A stretch of 64,000 nt of DNA from Frondihabitans sp. Leaf304 (GTDB lineage Bacteria; Actinomycetota; Actinomycetes; Actinomycetales; Microbacteriaceae), in contig NZ_LMNV01000002.1 of the NCBI RefSeq assembly GCF_001423105.1, positions 1,161,815 to 1,225,814 on the forward strand. The letters are read 5' to 3'. Of this stretch, positions 25,002-35,520 are shown in pieces. Position 1 is the first letter of the stretch. Each line of letters starts with the position of its first letter. The notes beneath the pieces were generated by a model, which did not search any database, had not been told where the DNA came from, and saw only the letters and a program-made list of their open reading frames with translations. A program made the position numbers and the translations under genes.

Positions 25002-26098
25002 CGGTACGCCTCCGTGGTGAGGCGGCCTTCATCGTCCAGGGTCAGGCGCGCGACACCGGAGACCCGACGCCCGAGTGGGCCGACGCTCAGGTGGACGACT
25101 GCGCCGAACGCCGACACCGCCTGGCGGGCGACCGCCGCCGGCGAGAGCTCGGCGAGAGCGCCCACGGCTTCGAGTCGCGCCGGAACGGCATCGAGCCCGT
25201 TGGCGTGCAGGGTGCCGGCGCCTCCGTCGTGCCCCGTGTTGAGCGCTGTCAGCAGCTCTCTGATCTCGGGCCCACGGCACTCCCCCACGATCAGCCGGCC
25301 CGGGTTCATCCGTAGGGCCTCGCGCACCAGCCGGGCCAGACCGATCTCTCCGGCGCCCTCGAGGTTGGCCTGCCGAGTCTCGAGCGACACCACGTGGGGG
25401 TGATCGATACGGAGTTCGGCGACGTCTTCGAGCGTGATGATGCGATCGGTGGGTGAGGCTTCGGCGAGGAGCGCCGAGAGGAGTGTCGTCTTGCCCGAGC
25501 CTGCAGCACCGGTGATGAGCAGGTTGACTCGGCGATGGATGAGGTCGACGAGCAGAGCACGGGGCACGGTCGCGAAGGCGCCGGAGGCCTCGAGGTCGTC
25601 CAGCGAGAGCGGCTCGAGTGCGGGCACGCGTATCGACAGCAGGGCACCACCGGTCGAGATGGGAGGGAGCACCGCGTGCACCCGGATCCCGTCGGCCAAA
25701 CGCACGTCGGCGCAGGGGTTCGCTTCGTCGACGTGTCGGCCGCCCGCGCCGATGAGAGCGGTCGCGAGCGCCCGGGCGGCCGGTTCTCCGAGAACGAGAT
25801 CGTCGAGGACCTCCTGACCGGCGCCCCGGTCGACGACGACCTCGCCGGTCGCGTTCACGAAGAGGTCGGTGACGCTCGGATCGGCGATCAGCGGGCGGAG
25901 CGGGCCGAACTGGCGGGGTACGGTTCGGCGTACCCCGTTTCGTACCCCGATCTGATCAGTCGTCCCCCGGTCGGCGGTCGACGAGCCGAGAGGTGACGGC
26001 ACGAATCGGACGGGTGAGTGACCGGGCGGTCGGTCGTGCTCGGGAAGGAACGACACGGCTGCTGACCCGGTAGGCGACCGGTGCTGAGGTGAATTCAT
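24998..26098 (-). CDS. tadA: Tad/CpaF-type secretion ATPase
   Basis: Motor ATPase of the Flp/Tad machine. Of 366 residues, the N-terminal 60 are polar and disordered. Walker A is LLITGAAGSGKTTLL (195-209), the Asp box is ITLEDVAELRI, Walker B is RLIVGECRGPEIRELL, and the His box is GHDGGAGTLHANG. These match TadA/CpaF rather than PilB. The ATG at 26098 is taken; an alternative start 12 codons upstream is possible, and neither has a good ribosome site. It is the first gene of the locus. The CpaE/Ssd-like gene that usually precedes tadA is missing, because acs is transcribed away from here. Confidence 0.9.
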   Translation of the reverse strand: MNSPQHRSPTGSAAVSFLPEHDRPPGHSPVRFVPSPLGSSTADRGTTDQIGVRNGVRRTVPRQFGPLRPLIADPSVTDLFVNATGEVVVDRGAGQEVLDDLVLGEPAARALATALIGAGGRHVDEANPCADVRLADGIRVHAVLPPISTGGALLSIRVPALEPLSLDDLEASGAFATVPRALLVDLIHRRVNLLITGAAGSGKTTLLSALLAEASPTDRIITLEDVAELRIDHPHVVSLETRQANLEGAGEIGLARLVREALRMNPGRLIVGECRGPEIRELLTALNTGHDGGAGTLHANGLDAVPARLEAVGALAELSPAAVARQAVSAFGAVVHLSVGPLGRRVSGVARLTLDDEGRLTTEAYR

Positions 26099-26527
26099 GG
26101 TCGACGGTAAATCGCCGCTGCGGCTCGAGCGCACGTCGGCCGCGGGGGTGGAGAATTCCGCGCTCCAGCGCGCTTGTGGAGACCGGGGCAGCTGAGCTTC
26201 TTGGCGGTTCGTCCAGTAAGAAGCGAAGCGCTACGCACCACTGTGACCATCACCCGCGGGCGGCGAAAACCGACCGACGGGTTAAACGAGAGGGGCGGCA
26301 CCAGTTGGGGGGAACGGGTGCCGCCACGGTACCGCGCGATTGGGGGGAATCGTGGGCGGTACCTGCCGGAACAAGTCCGACAAGAACGAGTGTACCCCAA
26401 AACGCGCGCGGCGCAACCGGCTGGCATCGGCGATTTCGCGTCGATCCGAATCCCGACCCGGAGTATCGTTCCCGGGAGCCACACGTGTCGTGTGTCGATA
26501 CCTCGCACCGTCGCGAAAGAAGGATCC
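26099..26527. other. Divergent intergenic region between tadA and acs
   Basis: About 430 bp with no supported gene. It holds an inverted repeat and a 10-bp direct repeat described separately, and must contain both promoters. I cannot place -35/-10 pairs with confidence. Confidence 0.6.
26294..26349. promoter_or_regulatory. Inverted repeat and duplicated TTGGGGGGAA upstream of acs
   Basis: GGCGGCACC (26294-26302) pairs with GGTGCCGCC (26317-26325). TTGGGGGGAA occurs at 26305-26314, inside the loop, and again at 26340-26349, 35 bp later. The positions, 180-235 bp before acs, suggest an operator or attenuator for acetate control. Confidence 0.4.
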
Positions 26528-28480
<1,953 letters not shown>

Positions 28481-28485
28481 TTGGC

Positions 28486-28661
28486 GCACTGGCTTGATTG
28501 GTGCACTGGCTTGATTGGTGCTCCGCGGGTCGCGGTGCCGGACCTCGGACAAGCCTCGGTCGTCCGGCACAGCGACCCGCTACGCGCCGACCTTATTGGT
28601 GCTCAGCGGGTCGCGGTGCCGGACCTCGGACAAGCCTCGGTCGTCCGGCACAGCGACCCGC
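28486..28661. repeat. Palindromic REP-like elements, family A, two copies, plus a 17-bp tandem duplication
   Basis: Two 56-bp palindromes lie at 28525-28580 and 28606-28661. The 19-bp arms GCGGGTCGCGGTGCCGGAC pair with one mismatch around the loop TCGGACAAGCCTCG. Just before them GCACTGGCTTGATTGGT is duplicated in tandem (28486-28502, 28503-28519). They sit between the convergent acs and ridA genes and probably end both transcripts. The same loop core recurs near 60138-60590. Confidence 0.9.
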
Positions 28662-28731
28662 GACGCGCCTGGCGAGAGCTCGCTAGAGCTGGGTGCCACT
28701 GACGCACATCCCTACGGCGCGCTAAGAAGAA

Positions 28732-29202
28732 TCAATCAACCAGAAGGATGATCTCCACCTCGACAGGCGAGTCGAGCGGCAACACCGCAACACCCACGGC
28801 GCTGCGCGCGTGCACGCCCGCCTCGCCGAAGATCTCGCCGAGCACGTTCGAGGCGCCGTTGATCACGCCGGGCTGACCCGAGAACGAAGGATCCGACGCG
28901 ACGAACCCGGTCACCTTCACCACCCGCTTGACCCGGTCGAGGTCTCCGAGCACCGATTTCACTGCCGCCAGAGCATTCAGTGCCGCCTGTCGCGCGTAGG
29001 CGTGGGCGTCGTCCGCCGACACCAGGCCTTCAGCCGCGCCGACCTTGCCGGTGGCGGGCAGTGCGCCCTCGACGAACGGGAGCTGACCGGACGTGTAGAC
29101 CATCGAGCCCACGAGGAGGGCGGGCACGTAGGAGCCGGCCGGGGTCGCTACCTCGGGGAGCTCGATGCCGAGTTCGGCGAGACGCGCGTCGATCGACGTC
29201 AT
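28732..29202 (-). CDS. RidA/YjgF-family protein
   Basis: A 156-residue member of the reactive-imine deaminase superfamily. It shows YTSGQLPFVEG (36-46) and the C-terminal segment GVHARSAVGVAVLPLDSPVEVE, in which the Arg (ARSAVGV) is the catalytic Arg of RidA enzymes that hydrolyse 2-aminoacrylate-type imines. The length and insertions resemble the mycobacterial Rv3678c branch rather than classical 128-residue RidA, so the substrate is not certain. The ATG overlaps the stop of the DUF4177 gene (ATGA), so both are made from one mRNA. Confidence 0.88.
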   Translation of the reverse strand: MTSIDARLAELGIELPEVATPAGSYVPALLVGSMVYTSGQLPFVEGALPATGKVGAAEGLVSADDAHAYARQAALNALAAVKSVLGDLDRVKRVVKVTGFVASDPSFSGQPGVINGASNVLGEIFGEAGVHARSAVGVAVLPLDSPVEVEIILLVD

Positions 29203-29357
29203 GCCTGCTGCACCGGGCGCTTGAGGTAGGCGACAAGGCCGCCTTCGGGCGTCTGGAGCACCTGGACGAGCTCCCAGCCCTCCGAGCCGAAGTTGTTGAG
29301 GATGGCTGTCGTGTTGTGCACGATCAGCGGAGCGGTGAAGTACTCCCAGAGGACCAT
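29199..29357 (-). CDS. Small DUF4177-type protein
   Basis: A short gene of 52 codons plus stop. The product starts MVLWEYFTAPLIVHN, contains FGSEGWELVQVL and ends YLKRPVQQA. The pattern W-E-Y at the start and GxEGWELVxV in the middle is that of DUF4177 proteins, which form a single small beta-rich domain of unknown function. In mycobacteria a homologous small gene sits in the same place before the RidA-like gene. The TGA stop overlaps the ridA ATG, so translation is coupled. The start lies only 51 bp from the divergent PBP gene, so the promoters must overlap. Confidence 0.85.
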   Translation of the reverse strand: MVLWEYFTAPLIVHNTTAILNNFGSEGWELVQVLQTPEGGLVAYLKRPVQQA

Positions 29358-29396
29358 ATTGGGCGTCCGTTCAGTCAGTTGCGGTTATGAATCACT

Positions 29397-29402
29397 TACC
29401 CT
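29397..29402 (+). promoter_or_regulatory. -10 element TACCCT for a leaderless PBP transcript
   Basis: TACCCT ends 6 bases before the ATG at 29409 and no ribosome site is present, fitting a leaderless mRNA. The -35 is unclear. Confidence 0.4.
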
Positions 29403-29408
29403 GATCTT

Positions 29409-31982
29409 ATGTCTGCCCAAAAAAAGAGGCCTACCTCCGTGGTCGGCGCCCTGTTCGGCTTCGTCGGATTCAGCGCCCTCGCCGGTCTCCTCGTCACGAT
29501 CGGTGTGACCCCGGCTCTCGCCGTCTCGAGTGTGACCGCATCGTCGTCGATCGGTATTTTCGAAGGCCTCCCCGAATTCATCTCGATCGGGCAGCTCCAG
29601 CAGCGCAACACGCTGTACGGCAAGTCGAACGGCCACCAGGTGCCGTTCGCGACCGTCTACTCCCAGAACCGGGTCAACCTCACCTGGGATCAGGTCTCGA
29701 TCAACCTCAAGCACGCGGTCGTCGCCGGTGAAGACCGTCGTTTTTACCAGCACGGCGGCGTCGACCTGACCAGCATCGTGCGCGCCGGCGTCGGCTCGGT
29801 TGCGGGGGGCCTCGGCGACAGCGGCGGTGGCTCGACGCTGACAATGCAGCTCGTTCGCAACATCCGTCTCGCGGAGGCGCAAGACATCAAGGACCCGAAG
29901 AAGCAGGCCGCTGCTATCAAGGATGCCAAAGAGGTGACCGTCTCGCGCAAGCTGCAAGAGATGAAGTTCGCCATCGGCCTCGAGAAGAAATACACCAAAG
30001 ACCAGATCCTCCTGGCTTACCTCAACATCGCCTACTTCGGCGACGCCACCTACGGTGTGCAGGCAGCGGCTCAGCACTACTACGACAAGAGCGCGAAAGA
30101 CCTCTCGCCGACCGAGGCCGCGAGCCTCATCGCGATCGTGCAGTACCCCGAGAGTCGTGACCTGTCGACGCCGAAGAACTACAAGAACAACGTCGCTCGC
30201 CGCAACGTGATCCTGAAGGCCATGAACGCTCAGGGCTACATCTCGGACGCCGTGCTCAAAGCCGGCCTCGCGAAGAAGGTCGGCACCTCCGTCCACCTCA
30301 CCCCGGCCGTCCAGGGCTGTGCGGCTGTCACGGCCGGCGGGGCCCAGCAGTTCTGCGACTACGTGACTTCTCCCGACATGATCAAGTCGTATGCCTTCCT
30401 CGGCTCCACCGCGGACAAGCGCGAAGCCGCCTGGAAGACCGGCGGCTACAAGGTCTTCACCACTATCAACCTCGACCTCACGGCGAATGCCAAGGGCAAG
30501 ATCGACCAGTACGCCCCGGCGACCGAGACCCGGTTCCCGCTCGGCGGCGTGGTCGACTCGGTCGAGCCGGGCACGGGCCGAGTCATCGTGATGACGCAGA
30601 ACAAAAACCTGACGACCGACAACAAGGCGTCGACGACCGGGCCCACCACCTATCTCAACTACTCGGTCGACGATAAGTACGGCGCCTCGAAGGGGTTCCA
30701 GGTCGGTTCGACCTACAAGCCGTTCACCCTCATCGACTGGCTCGACAAGGGTCACGGCCTCAACGAGCTCGTCAACGCCACCCCGCGCCCGTTCCCGACG
30801 ATGACCATCGACGGGGCGCAGCAATCAACGGTGACGGGCGATTCCCCCGCTGGCTACACGCCGAAAAACGACGAGGGGTACATCTCCGGCTACATGACGG
30901 TTGCCCGGGCGACCGCGGCCTCGGTCAACGTCGCGTACGCCGACATGGCCCAGCAGCTCGACCTCGCCGACATCAAGAACGTGGCGCAGAGCCTCGGCGT
31001 TCACCGTGCTGACGGGACGCCGTTGCAGGACAACTTCTCATCGTTCCTCGGCACGAACGAGATCGCGCCTCTGACCATGGCGACGGCCTACGCCGGAATC
31101 GCAAACAAGGGCGTCTTCTGCGAGTCCATCGTCGTCGACAAGGTGCGGGCTCCGAACGGCAAGACCATCGCGGGGCAGCCCAAGAGCTGCAAGCAGGCCA
31201 TCGACCCCGATGTAGCCGCGACCGCGATTCAGGCGCTCCAGGGTGTCTTCCAGGCCGGCGGAACCGCGAGTGGCGCTCTGCCCGACTCCCAGCCGACCTT
31301 CGGCAAGACGGGTACCACCAACGATGCCGACCAGATCTGGCTCAACGGCTCGACCACCGCGCTCACCACGGTTACCTGGATGGGCGACACTTCGGGAAAC
31401 CACAACAGCCTCAGGCAGTATGCCGGACCCTCCGGCCAGCTCTACTCGCTGAGCCGAACCAACCTCTTCCGCGAGATCGAGGCGGTCAACAACACGGTCT
31501 ACTCCGGCACGGCCTTCCCGACGCCCACGGGCAATCTCGTCCAGGGCACCGGCGTCAACGTGCCCACCGTGACGGGCTCCGACGTCGACTCGGCGAAGAA
31601 CCTCCTGAGCGGCGTGGGTCTCACCTACGTCGACGGCGGGTCGCAAGAGTCCGATCTGCCCGCCGGCCAGGTGACTGCGACCAACCCCACCGCTGGCAGC
31701 CTCGTCCCCGACGGCTCGTCGGTGACCGTGTACACCAGCGACGGCTCGAAGTCGGCCGAGGTTCCCTCGGTCTCGGGCAAGAGCTACGGAGACGCGGCGA
31801 ACGATCTCAAAGACGCCGGTTTCACGAACGTCTCGGTCAAGTACACCCAGGGCGACGACGACCAGAAGTGCGACGTCATCTCGTCCGATCCGGGTGACGG
31901 AACCTCCGCATCCAAAGACACGACCATCACACTGACCGTGAACGGCGGCAAAGACGGTCGTGACCCCGGGAACTGCTCGTGA
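29409..31982 (+). CDS. Bifunctional penicillin-binding protein (transglycosylase/transpeptidase, PonA2-like) with PASTA domains
   Basis: Polymerises and cross-links peptidoglycan outside the membrane. The 857 residues have a membrane anchor (about 12-37) and a GT51 glycosyltransferase domain with AVVAGEDRRFYQHGGVD (103-119) and GGSTLTMQLVRN. The transpeptidase motifs are SxxK in GSTYKPF (near 435), SVN (near 500) and KTGTT (near 635). Two C-terminal PASTA domains (about 717-857) bind muropeptide or lipid II. The order RidA-like / PBP / metallophosphoesterase is that of mycobacterial Rv3678c-ponA2-Rv3683, but the whiB4 gene found there is absent here. The phosphoesterase start overlaps the stop by 4 bp. 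Confidence 0.94.
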   Translation: MSAQKKRPTSVVGALFGFVGFSALAGLLVTIGVTPALAVSSVTASSSIGIFEGLPEFISIGQLQQRNTLYGKSNGHQVPFATVYSQNRVNLTWDQVSINLKHAVVAGEDRRFYQHGGVDLTSIVRAGVGSVAGGLGDSGGGSTLTMQLVRNIRLAEAQDIKDPKKQAAAIKDAKEVTVSRKLQEMKFAIGLEKKYTKDQILLAYLNIAYFGDATYGVQAAAQHYYDKSAKDLSPTEAASLIAIVQYPESRDLSTPKNYKNNVARRNVILKAMNAQGYISDAVLKAGLAKKVGTSVHLTPAVQGCAAVTAGGAQQFCDYVTSPDMIKSYAFLGSTADKREAAWKTGGYKVFTTINLDLTANAKGKIDQYAPATETRFPLGGVVDSVEPGTGRVIVMTQNKNLTTDNKASTTGPTTYLNYSVDDKYGASKGFQVGSTYKPFTLIDWLDKGHGLNELVNATPRPFPTMTIDGAQQSTVTGDSPAGYTPKNDEGYISGYMTVARATAASVNVAYADMAQQLDLADIKNVAQSLGVHRADGTPLQDNFSSFLGTNEIAPLTMATAYAGIANKGVFCESIVVDKVRAPNGKTIAGQPKSCKQAIDPDVAATAIQALQGVFQAGGTASGALPDSQPTFGKTGTTNDADQIWLNGSTTALTTVTWMGDTSGNHNSLRQYAGPSGQLYSLSRTNLFREIEAVNNTVYSGTAFPTPTGNLVQGTGVNVPTVTGSDVDSAKNLLSGVGLTYVDGGSQESDLPAGQVTATNPTAGSLVPDGSSVTVYTSDGSKSAEVPSVSGKSYGDAANDLKDAGFTNVSVKYTQGDDDQKCDVISSDPGDGTSASKDTTITLTVNGGKDGRDPGNCS

Positions 31983-32938
31983 CGTCCCGCCGCGCCGCCG
32001 ACGTAGCCCTGGCCGCGTCGACGGCGGCGGCGGTCGCCTCGGCCGGCGCCTTCGCCTACGGTGCGCTCGTCGAACGCAACCGCTTCACCGTGCGTCGCGA
32101 GCACCTGGCGATCCTTCCCGCAGGATCCCGGCCGCTCACGATCCTGCACCTCTCCGACATCCATCTGGCTCCGTGGCAGACGGCGAAACAGGAGTGGATC
32201 CGCTCTCTCGCCGTGTTCGAGCCCGACCTCGTCGTCAACACCGGAGACAACCTGGGGCACGACGACGCGTACGACGCCATCGAATACACCCTCGAGCCGT
32301 TCCGCGGCATCCCGGGTGTCTTCGTCCACGGTTCCAACGACTACGTCGCGCCCCGGTTCAAGAGCCCCTTCACCTACTTCAGCGGCCCGAGCAAGGCGCA
32401 CCGCGCCCCCGACGATCTCGACAACGCCCGGCTCACGTCGTTCTTCGAGTCGCTCGGCTGGCTCGACCTCAACAACACCGCTCGCGCGCTCGAAATCCGA
32501 GGATCCCGCCTCGAACTCTTCGGGGTCAACGACGCCCACCGGCAGTGGGCTCGCCTCGACAAGATCCCCGAGGCACTCGACGAGCTTCGCGAGAACGTCG
32601 GCTGGCAAGACGAAGACGGCCCCGAATCGGTCAGCATCGCGCTCACCCACGCCCCCTACCAGCAGGTGCTGAACTCGTTCGTGACCAATGGCGCACAGCT
32701 CATCTTCGGCGGACACACCCACGGGGGCCAGGTCTGCGTACCCGGCTACGGCGCCCTCGTCACCAACTGCGACATCCCCCGCAAGCAGGTCTCCGGCCTC
32801 AGCACGTGGACGCACGCTTTCAAGAGCGCGCACCTCGAAGTCTCGGCCGGGCTCGGCACTTCGATCTACGCGCCGTTCCGGTTCGCCTGCCGCCCCGAGG
32901 CCGTGCTCGTGACACTGACCGCCTCGAACATGGGCTAA
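31979..32938 (+). CDS. Metallophosphoesterase (YkuE/calcineurin-like)
   Basis: The 319 residues begin with an N-terminal hydrophobic segment (8-30) and then show the five metallophosphoesterase motifs: LSDIHLAPW (58-66), TGDNLGHDD (near 86), HGSNDYV (GNH variant, near 120), LTHAPYQ (near 223) and FGGHTHGGQ (near 241). The active site faces outside if the N-terminal helix is an anchor. Members cleave phosphodiesters or lipid phosphates; the substrate is unknown. The GTG start overlaps the PBP stop (GTGA), so it is cotranscribed with cell-wall synthesis and may act on an envelope substrate. Confidence 0.92.
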   Translation: MTSRRAADVALAASTAAAVASAGAFAYGALVERNRFTVRREHLAILPAGSRPLTILHLSDIHLAPWQTAKQEWIRSLAVFEPDLVVNTGDNLGHDDAYDAIEYTLEPFRGIPGVFVHGSNDYVAPRFKSPFTYFSGPSKAHRAPDDLDNARLTSFFESLGWLDLNNTARALEIRGSRLELFGVNDAHRQWARLDKIPEALDELRENVGWQDEDGPESVSIALTHAPYQQVLNSFVTNGAQLIFGGHTHGGQVCVPGYGALVTNCDIPRKQVSGLSTWTHAFKSAHLEVSAGLGTSIYAPFRFACRPEAVLVTLTASNMG

Positions 32939-32990
32939 TGTAGTGGAGTCGCAATCGCGGGTTTAGGCCCATGATCGTGGCATCACACCT

Positions 32991-33064
32991 CGGGGTGTGG
33001 CGCAGCTTGGTAGCGCGCCTCGTTCGGGACGAGGAGGTCGTGGGTTCGAATCCCGCTACCCCGA
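32991..33064 (+). tRNA. tRNA-Pro (anticodon CGG)
   Basis: Complete cloverleaf: acceptor CGGGGTG with TACCCCG, D-arm GCGCAGCTTGGTAGCGC, anticodon stem CCTCG/CGAGG with loop TTCGGGA (anticodon CGG) and T-arm GGTTCGAATCC. It is 74 bases long with discriminator A and no encoded CCA. Confidence 0.96.
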
Positions 33065-33066
33065 CA

Positions 33067-33105
33067 CGAAAAATGGCTACTCCCTTCGGGAGTGGCCATT
33101 TTTCG
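33067..33105. terminator. Rho-independent terminator after tRNA-Pro
   Basis: CGAAAAATGGCTACTCCC (33067-33084) pairs with 33088-33105 with one G-T wobble around TTC. The A-run before and T-run after the stem make it work in both directions. Confidence 0.9.
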
Positions 33106-33119
33106 TTGTGCTCATGGGC

Positions 33120-33170
33120 CCGCCCTCCGGGCGGCGCGAAATGGCTACTCCCTACGGGGCTGGCCACTTT
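33120..33170. terminator. Second and third hairpins behind tRNA-Pro
   Basis: CCGCCC-TCC-GGGCGG (33120-33134) is directly followed by a diverged copy of the tRNA terminator (33139-33170, AAATGGCTACTCCC and GGGGCTGGCCACTTT). The tandem arrangement suggests a duplicated terminator. Confidence 0.65.
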
Positions 33171-33199
33171 TGCTTTGTGCTTTCTGGCCCGGTGCGCTG

Positions 33200-33284
33200 C
33201 CGAATTCGAAGGAGAAACGTGGGGGCGACCCCGTCGGATCCTGATGTTTTGGGTTGCGAAGTGCCGGATCTCCTTCAAATTCGG
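33200..33284. repeat. 85-bp palindromic element, family B
   Basis: CCGAATTCGAAGGAGA (33200-33215) and TCTCCTTCAAATTCGG (33269-33284) are inverted arms matching at 15 of 16 positions. The interior begins AACGTGGGGGCGACC. The element at 59087-59170 is a homologous copy in reverse orientation. Confidence 0.85.
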
Positions 33285-33395
33285 AGCCACGACACGAGAA
33301 GCAGTAGCACGTGACCACTACGGGGACTCGTGAGAACGACCGTTCTCTGTTTTGATCGTTGTGGGGAAAGACCCCGATGACCACGAGGATCCCCA

Positions 33396-35441
33396 GTGAT
33401 GAAACCCCGGCCGGCAGCGCTTCGCGCTGCCCTGACCACCCTGACCGCCGCCGCGATACTCGCGAGCGTGCTAACAACCGGACCCACCGCGGCCACCGCC
33501 GCTGAGGTCCCCCAGCCACAGACGGCCGCCGCCGCTCCGACCACGGCCGACCTCTCCGGCGACATGATCGCCGTGCCGCCCGCCGTCTCTACCCCCTCCC
33601 CCCGACGAAGCACCGGCGCGACCACGCAGTCCGAATCCACGCAGTCCGAGTCGGTCCAGTCCGAGTCGGCGCAGTCCCAGTCAGCTCAGGCAGCGTCCAC
33701 GGTCAGCGTCGAGAAGATCTACGTCAGCCGAGCTGCGGCCACGACCACGACGGCCGACGACTCCTCGAGCCTCAAGCTCGACGACGCCTCGATCAAGGCC
33801 GCCGTCTCGTCGCTCCACGACTACTGGTGGGAGCAGTCGTCGCACACCGTCGACATCCAGCTCGCCGGAATCGAGAACGACTCGCTCGCCCAGAAGACCT
33901 GTGACGCCAACACCACCCTCAACGGCGTCTCAGCCAAGGCGTTCGGCGGCTCGTTCGCCAACTTCTCCTGGATCAACACGCACCGCCATCTCCTCGTGCT
34001 CAGCCGCGAGGCCTGCGGCACCGTGGCCTTCGGCACCCTGGGCGGCAACGGCGGTCTGATCTTCAGCGGTTACGGCACGGAGCAGTCGCTGGCCGTCCCG
34101 ATCCTCCTGCACGAGTTCGGCCACAACCTCGGCTTCCAGCACGCCAACGCCGGTTTCTGCCGCAGCGCCAAGGTCTTCGACGGAACCGACGACGACTTCT
34201 CCCTCGTACCCGCGAACACGACCACGAGCGTCCAGTGCCCCGTCCGCGAGTACGGCGACTACGCCGACATCATGGGCTACTCCTTGAACGGTGCCAGGCC
34301 CGGGCTCTCGAGCCTGCAGCGCTCCCTCGCCGGCTACATCACCGATGTGACCGACGACAGCGCGGTTGGCACCAGGAGCTTCACCATCAAGCCGCTTTCC
34401 GGTAGCGCCTCGGGCCGCTCGCTCCGCATCGTCGACCCGGTCAGCAAGGCCGTCTACTACGTGGAGTACCGCACCAAGACCGGTGCCGACGCGTCGAATG
34501 CCGAGTTCGCGGGCTACCGACAGAACTGCGAGTCGATCACGGGCGGGTTCACGCTGTGCGCGCTCGGAAGTAGCGCCACGAGCGGCAGCGTCAGGATCCT
34601 GCGCACCCTCCCCAACTCGAACGACTCGCGCACCTACCCCGCCACCGTCGTGCTCGCCGCTGGGCTCGACTCGAAGAACGACCCCACGCGCCGCGACACC
34701 CACCTCGACAAGGGCGAGAGCTTCACCGACTACGGCAGCGGCTTATCGCTCAAGGTCACCTCGCTCAACCCGTCGTCCGGGGCGGTCGTGTCGGTCCGTC
34801 TCGGGACGGCCCCGACCTTCTCGGCCAAGAAGCCGGCCACCGCGGCGACCACCACGACCCTGAAGGTCAACCGAGCCACGCAGGCCTACGGCTCGTCGAC
34901 CCGCATCACTGCGACTGCCACGGTCTCGGCTCGCGAGGGCGGCATTCCCAACGGCACGCTGACCCTCAAGCGCGGCGGAACCACCGTCTCGAAGGGCGCT
35001 GTGCCGAAGAATGGCGCCGTCGCGTACACACTGCCGAAGACACTCGCTGCCGGCTCGTACGCGCTCAAGGCAACGTATGCGCCGACGTCGGAGGCCTTCG
35101 CGGCGTCGACATCGTCGACCGTCAAGGTGGCAGTGACGAAAGCGAAGTCGACGACGCGCTCCTCGCTGTCGCACACGAAGATCGCCCGCAGTGGCACGCC
35201 CCTGGTGGCCGTCGCCGTCAGCGCCCCGGGTGTTACAGCACCGACTGGAACCGTGACCGTGTCGGCCAACGGCAAGGTCGTCAAGCGCTACTCCCTGACG
35301 AGCGCGAAGAAGGGTCGCGTGACGCTGTCGCTGCCCAAGTTCGCCACGGCGAAGAAGTACACGATCACGACGAGCTTCAGTGGGTCGACCTCGACGGCGT
35401 CGAGCAAGGCCTCGGCCGGCACCCTGACCGTCACGAAGTAG
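33396..35441 (+). CDS. Secreted zinc metalloprotease, metzincin type, with Ig-like repeats
   Basis: A predicted extracellular protease of 681 residues. The signal peptide spans about 1-36 (cleavage after ATAA or nearby), followed by a Gln-Ser-Glu-rich spacer (repeats of QSES, about 75-100). The zinc site is HEFGHNLGFQH (near 243), the full HExxHxxGxxH pattern, followed by a Met-turn candidate in ADIMGYS (near 290); several paired cysteines surround it. This fits the gametolysin-like (M11) or related metzincins. Two C-terminal Ig-like/Big_3-type domains (about 490-681) resemble those of the Ig-bearing phosphate-binding protein. GTG 33396 and ATG 33399 both follow GAGGA at usable spacing. Substrate unknown; no inhibitor gene is adjacent. 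Confidence 0.82.
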   Translation: MMKPRPAALRAALTTLTAAAILASVLTTGPTAATAAEVPQPQTAAAAPTTADLSGDMIAVPPAVSTPSPRRSTGATTQSESTQSESVQSESAQSQSAQAASTVSVEKIYVSRAAATTTTADDSSSLKLDDASIKAAVSSLHDYWWEQSSHTVDIQLAGIENDSLAQKTCDANTTLNGVSAKAFGGSFANFSWINTHRHLLVLSREACGTVAFGTLGGNGGLIFSGYGTEQSLAVPILLHEFGHNLGFQHANAGFCRSAKVFDGTDDDFSLVPANTTTSVQCPVREYGDYADIMGYSLNGARPGLSSLQRSLAGYITDVTDDSAVGTRSFTIKPLSGSASGRSLRIVDPVSKAVYYVEYRTKTGADASNAEFAGYRQNCESITGGFTLCALGSSATSGSVRILRTLPNSNDSRTYPATVVLAAGLDSKNDPTRRDTHLDKGESFTDYGSGLSLKVTSLNPSSGAVVSVRLGTAPTFSAKKPATAATTTTLKVNRATQAYGSSTRITATATVSAREGGIPNGTLTLKRGGTTVSKGAVPKNGAVAYTLPKTLAAGSYALKATYAPTSEAFAASTSSTVKVAVTKAKSTTRSSLSHTKIARSGTPLVAVAVSAPGVTAPTGTVTVSANGKVVKRYSLTSAKKGRVTLSLPKFATAKKYTITTSFSGSTSTASSKASAGTLTVTK

Positions 35442-35520
35442 CCGCGTGACCCGCTTGGGGGCTCCCCCGGCTGTGATGCCCTGCCTAGGCTGTGATCGCG
35501 ACTTATCAGGGGAGAATCGC

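Noticed and set aside
28486-28661. CRISPR array
   Set aside because: Only two copies, palindromic over their whole length, without unique spacers of constant size and without cas genes.
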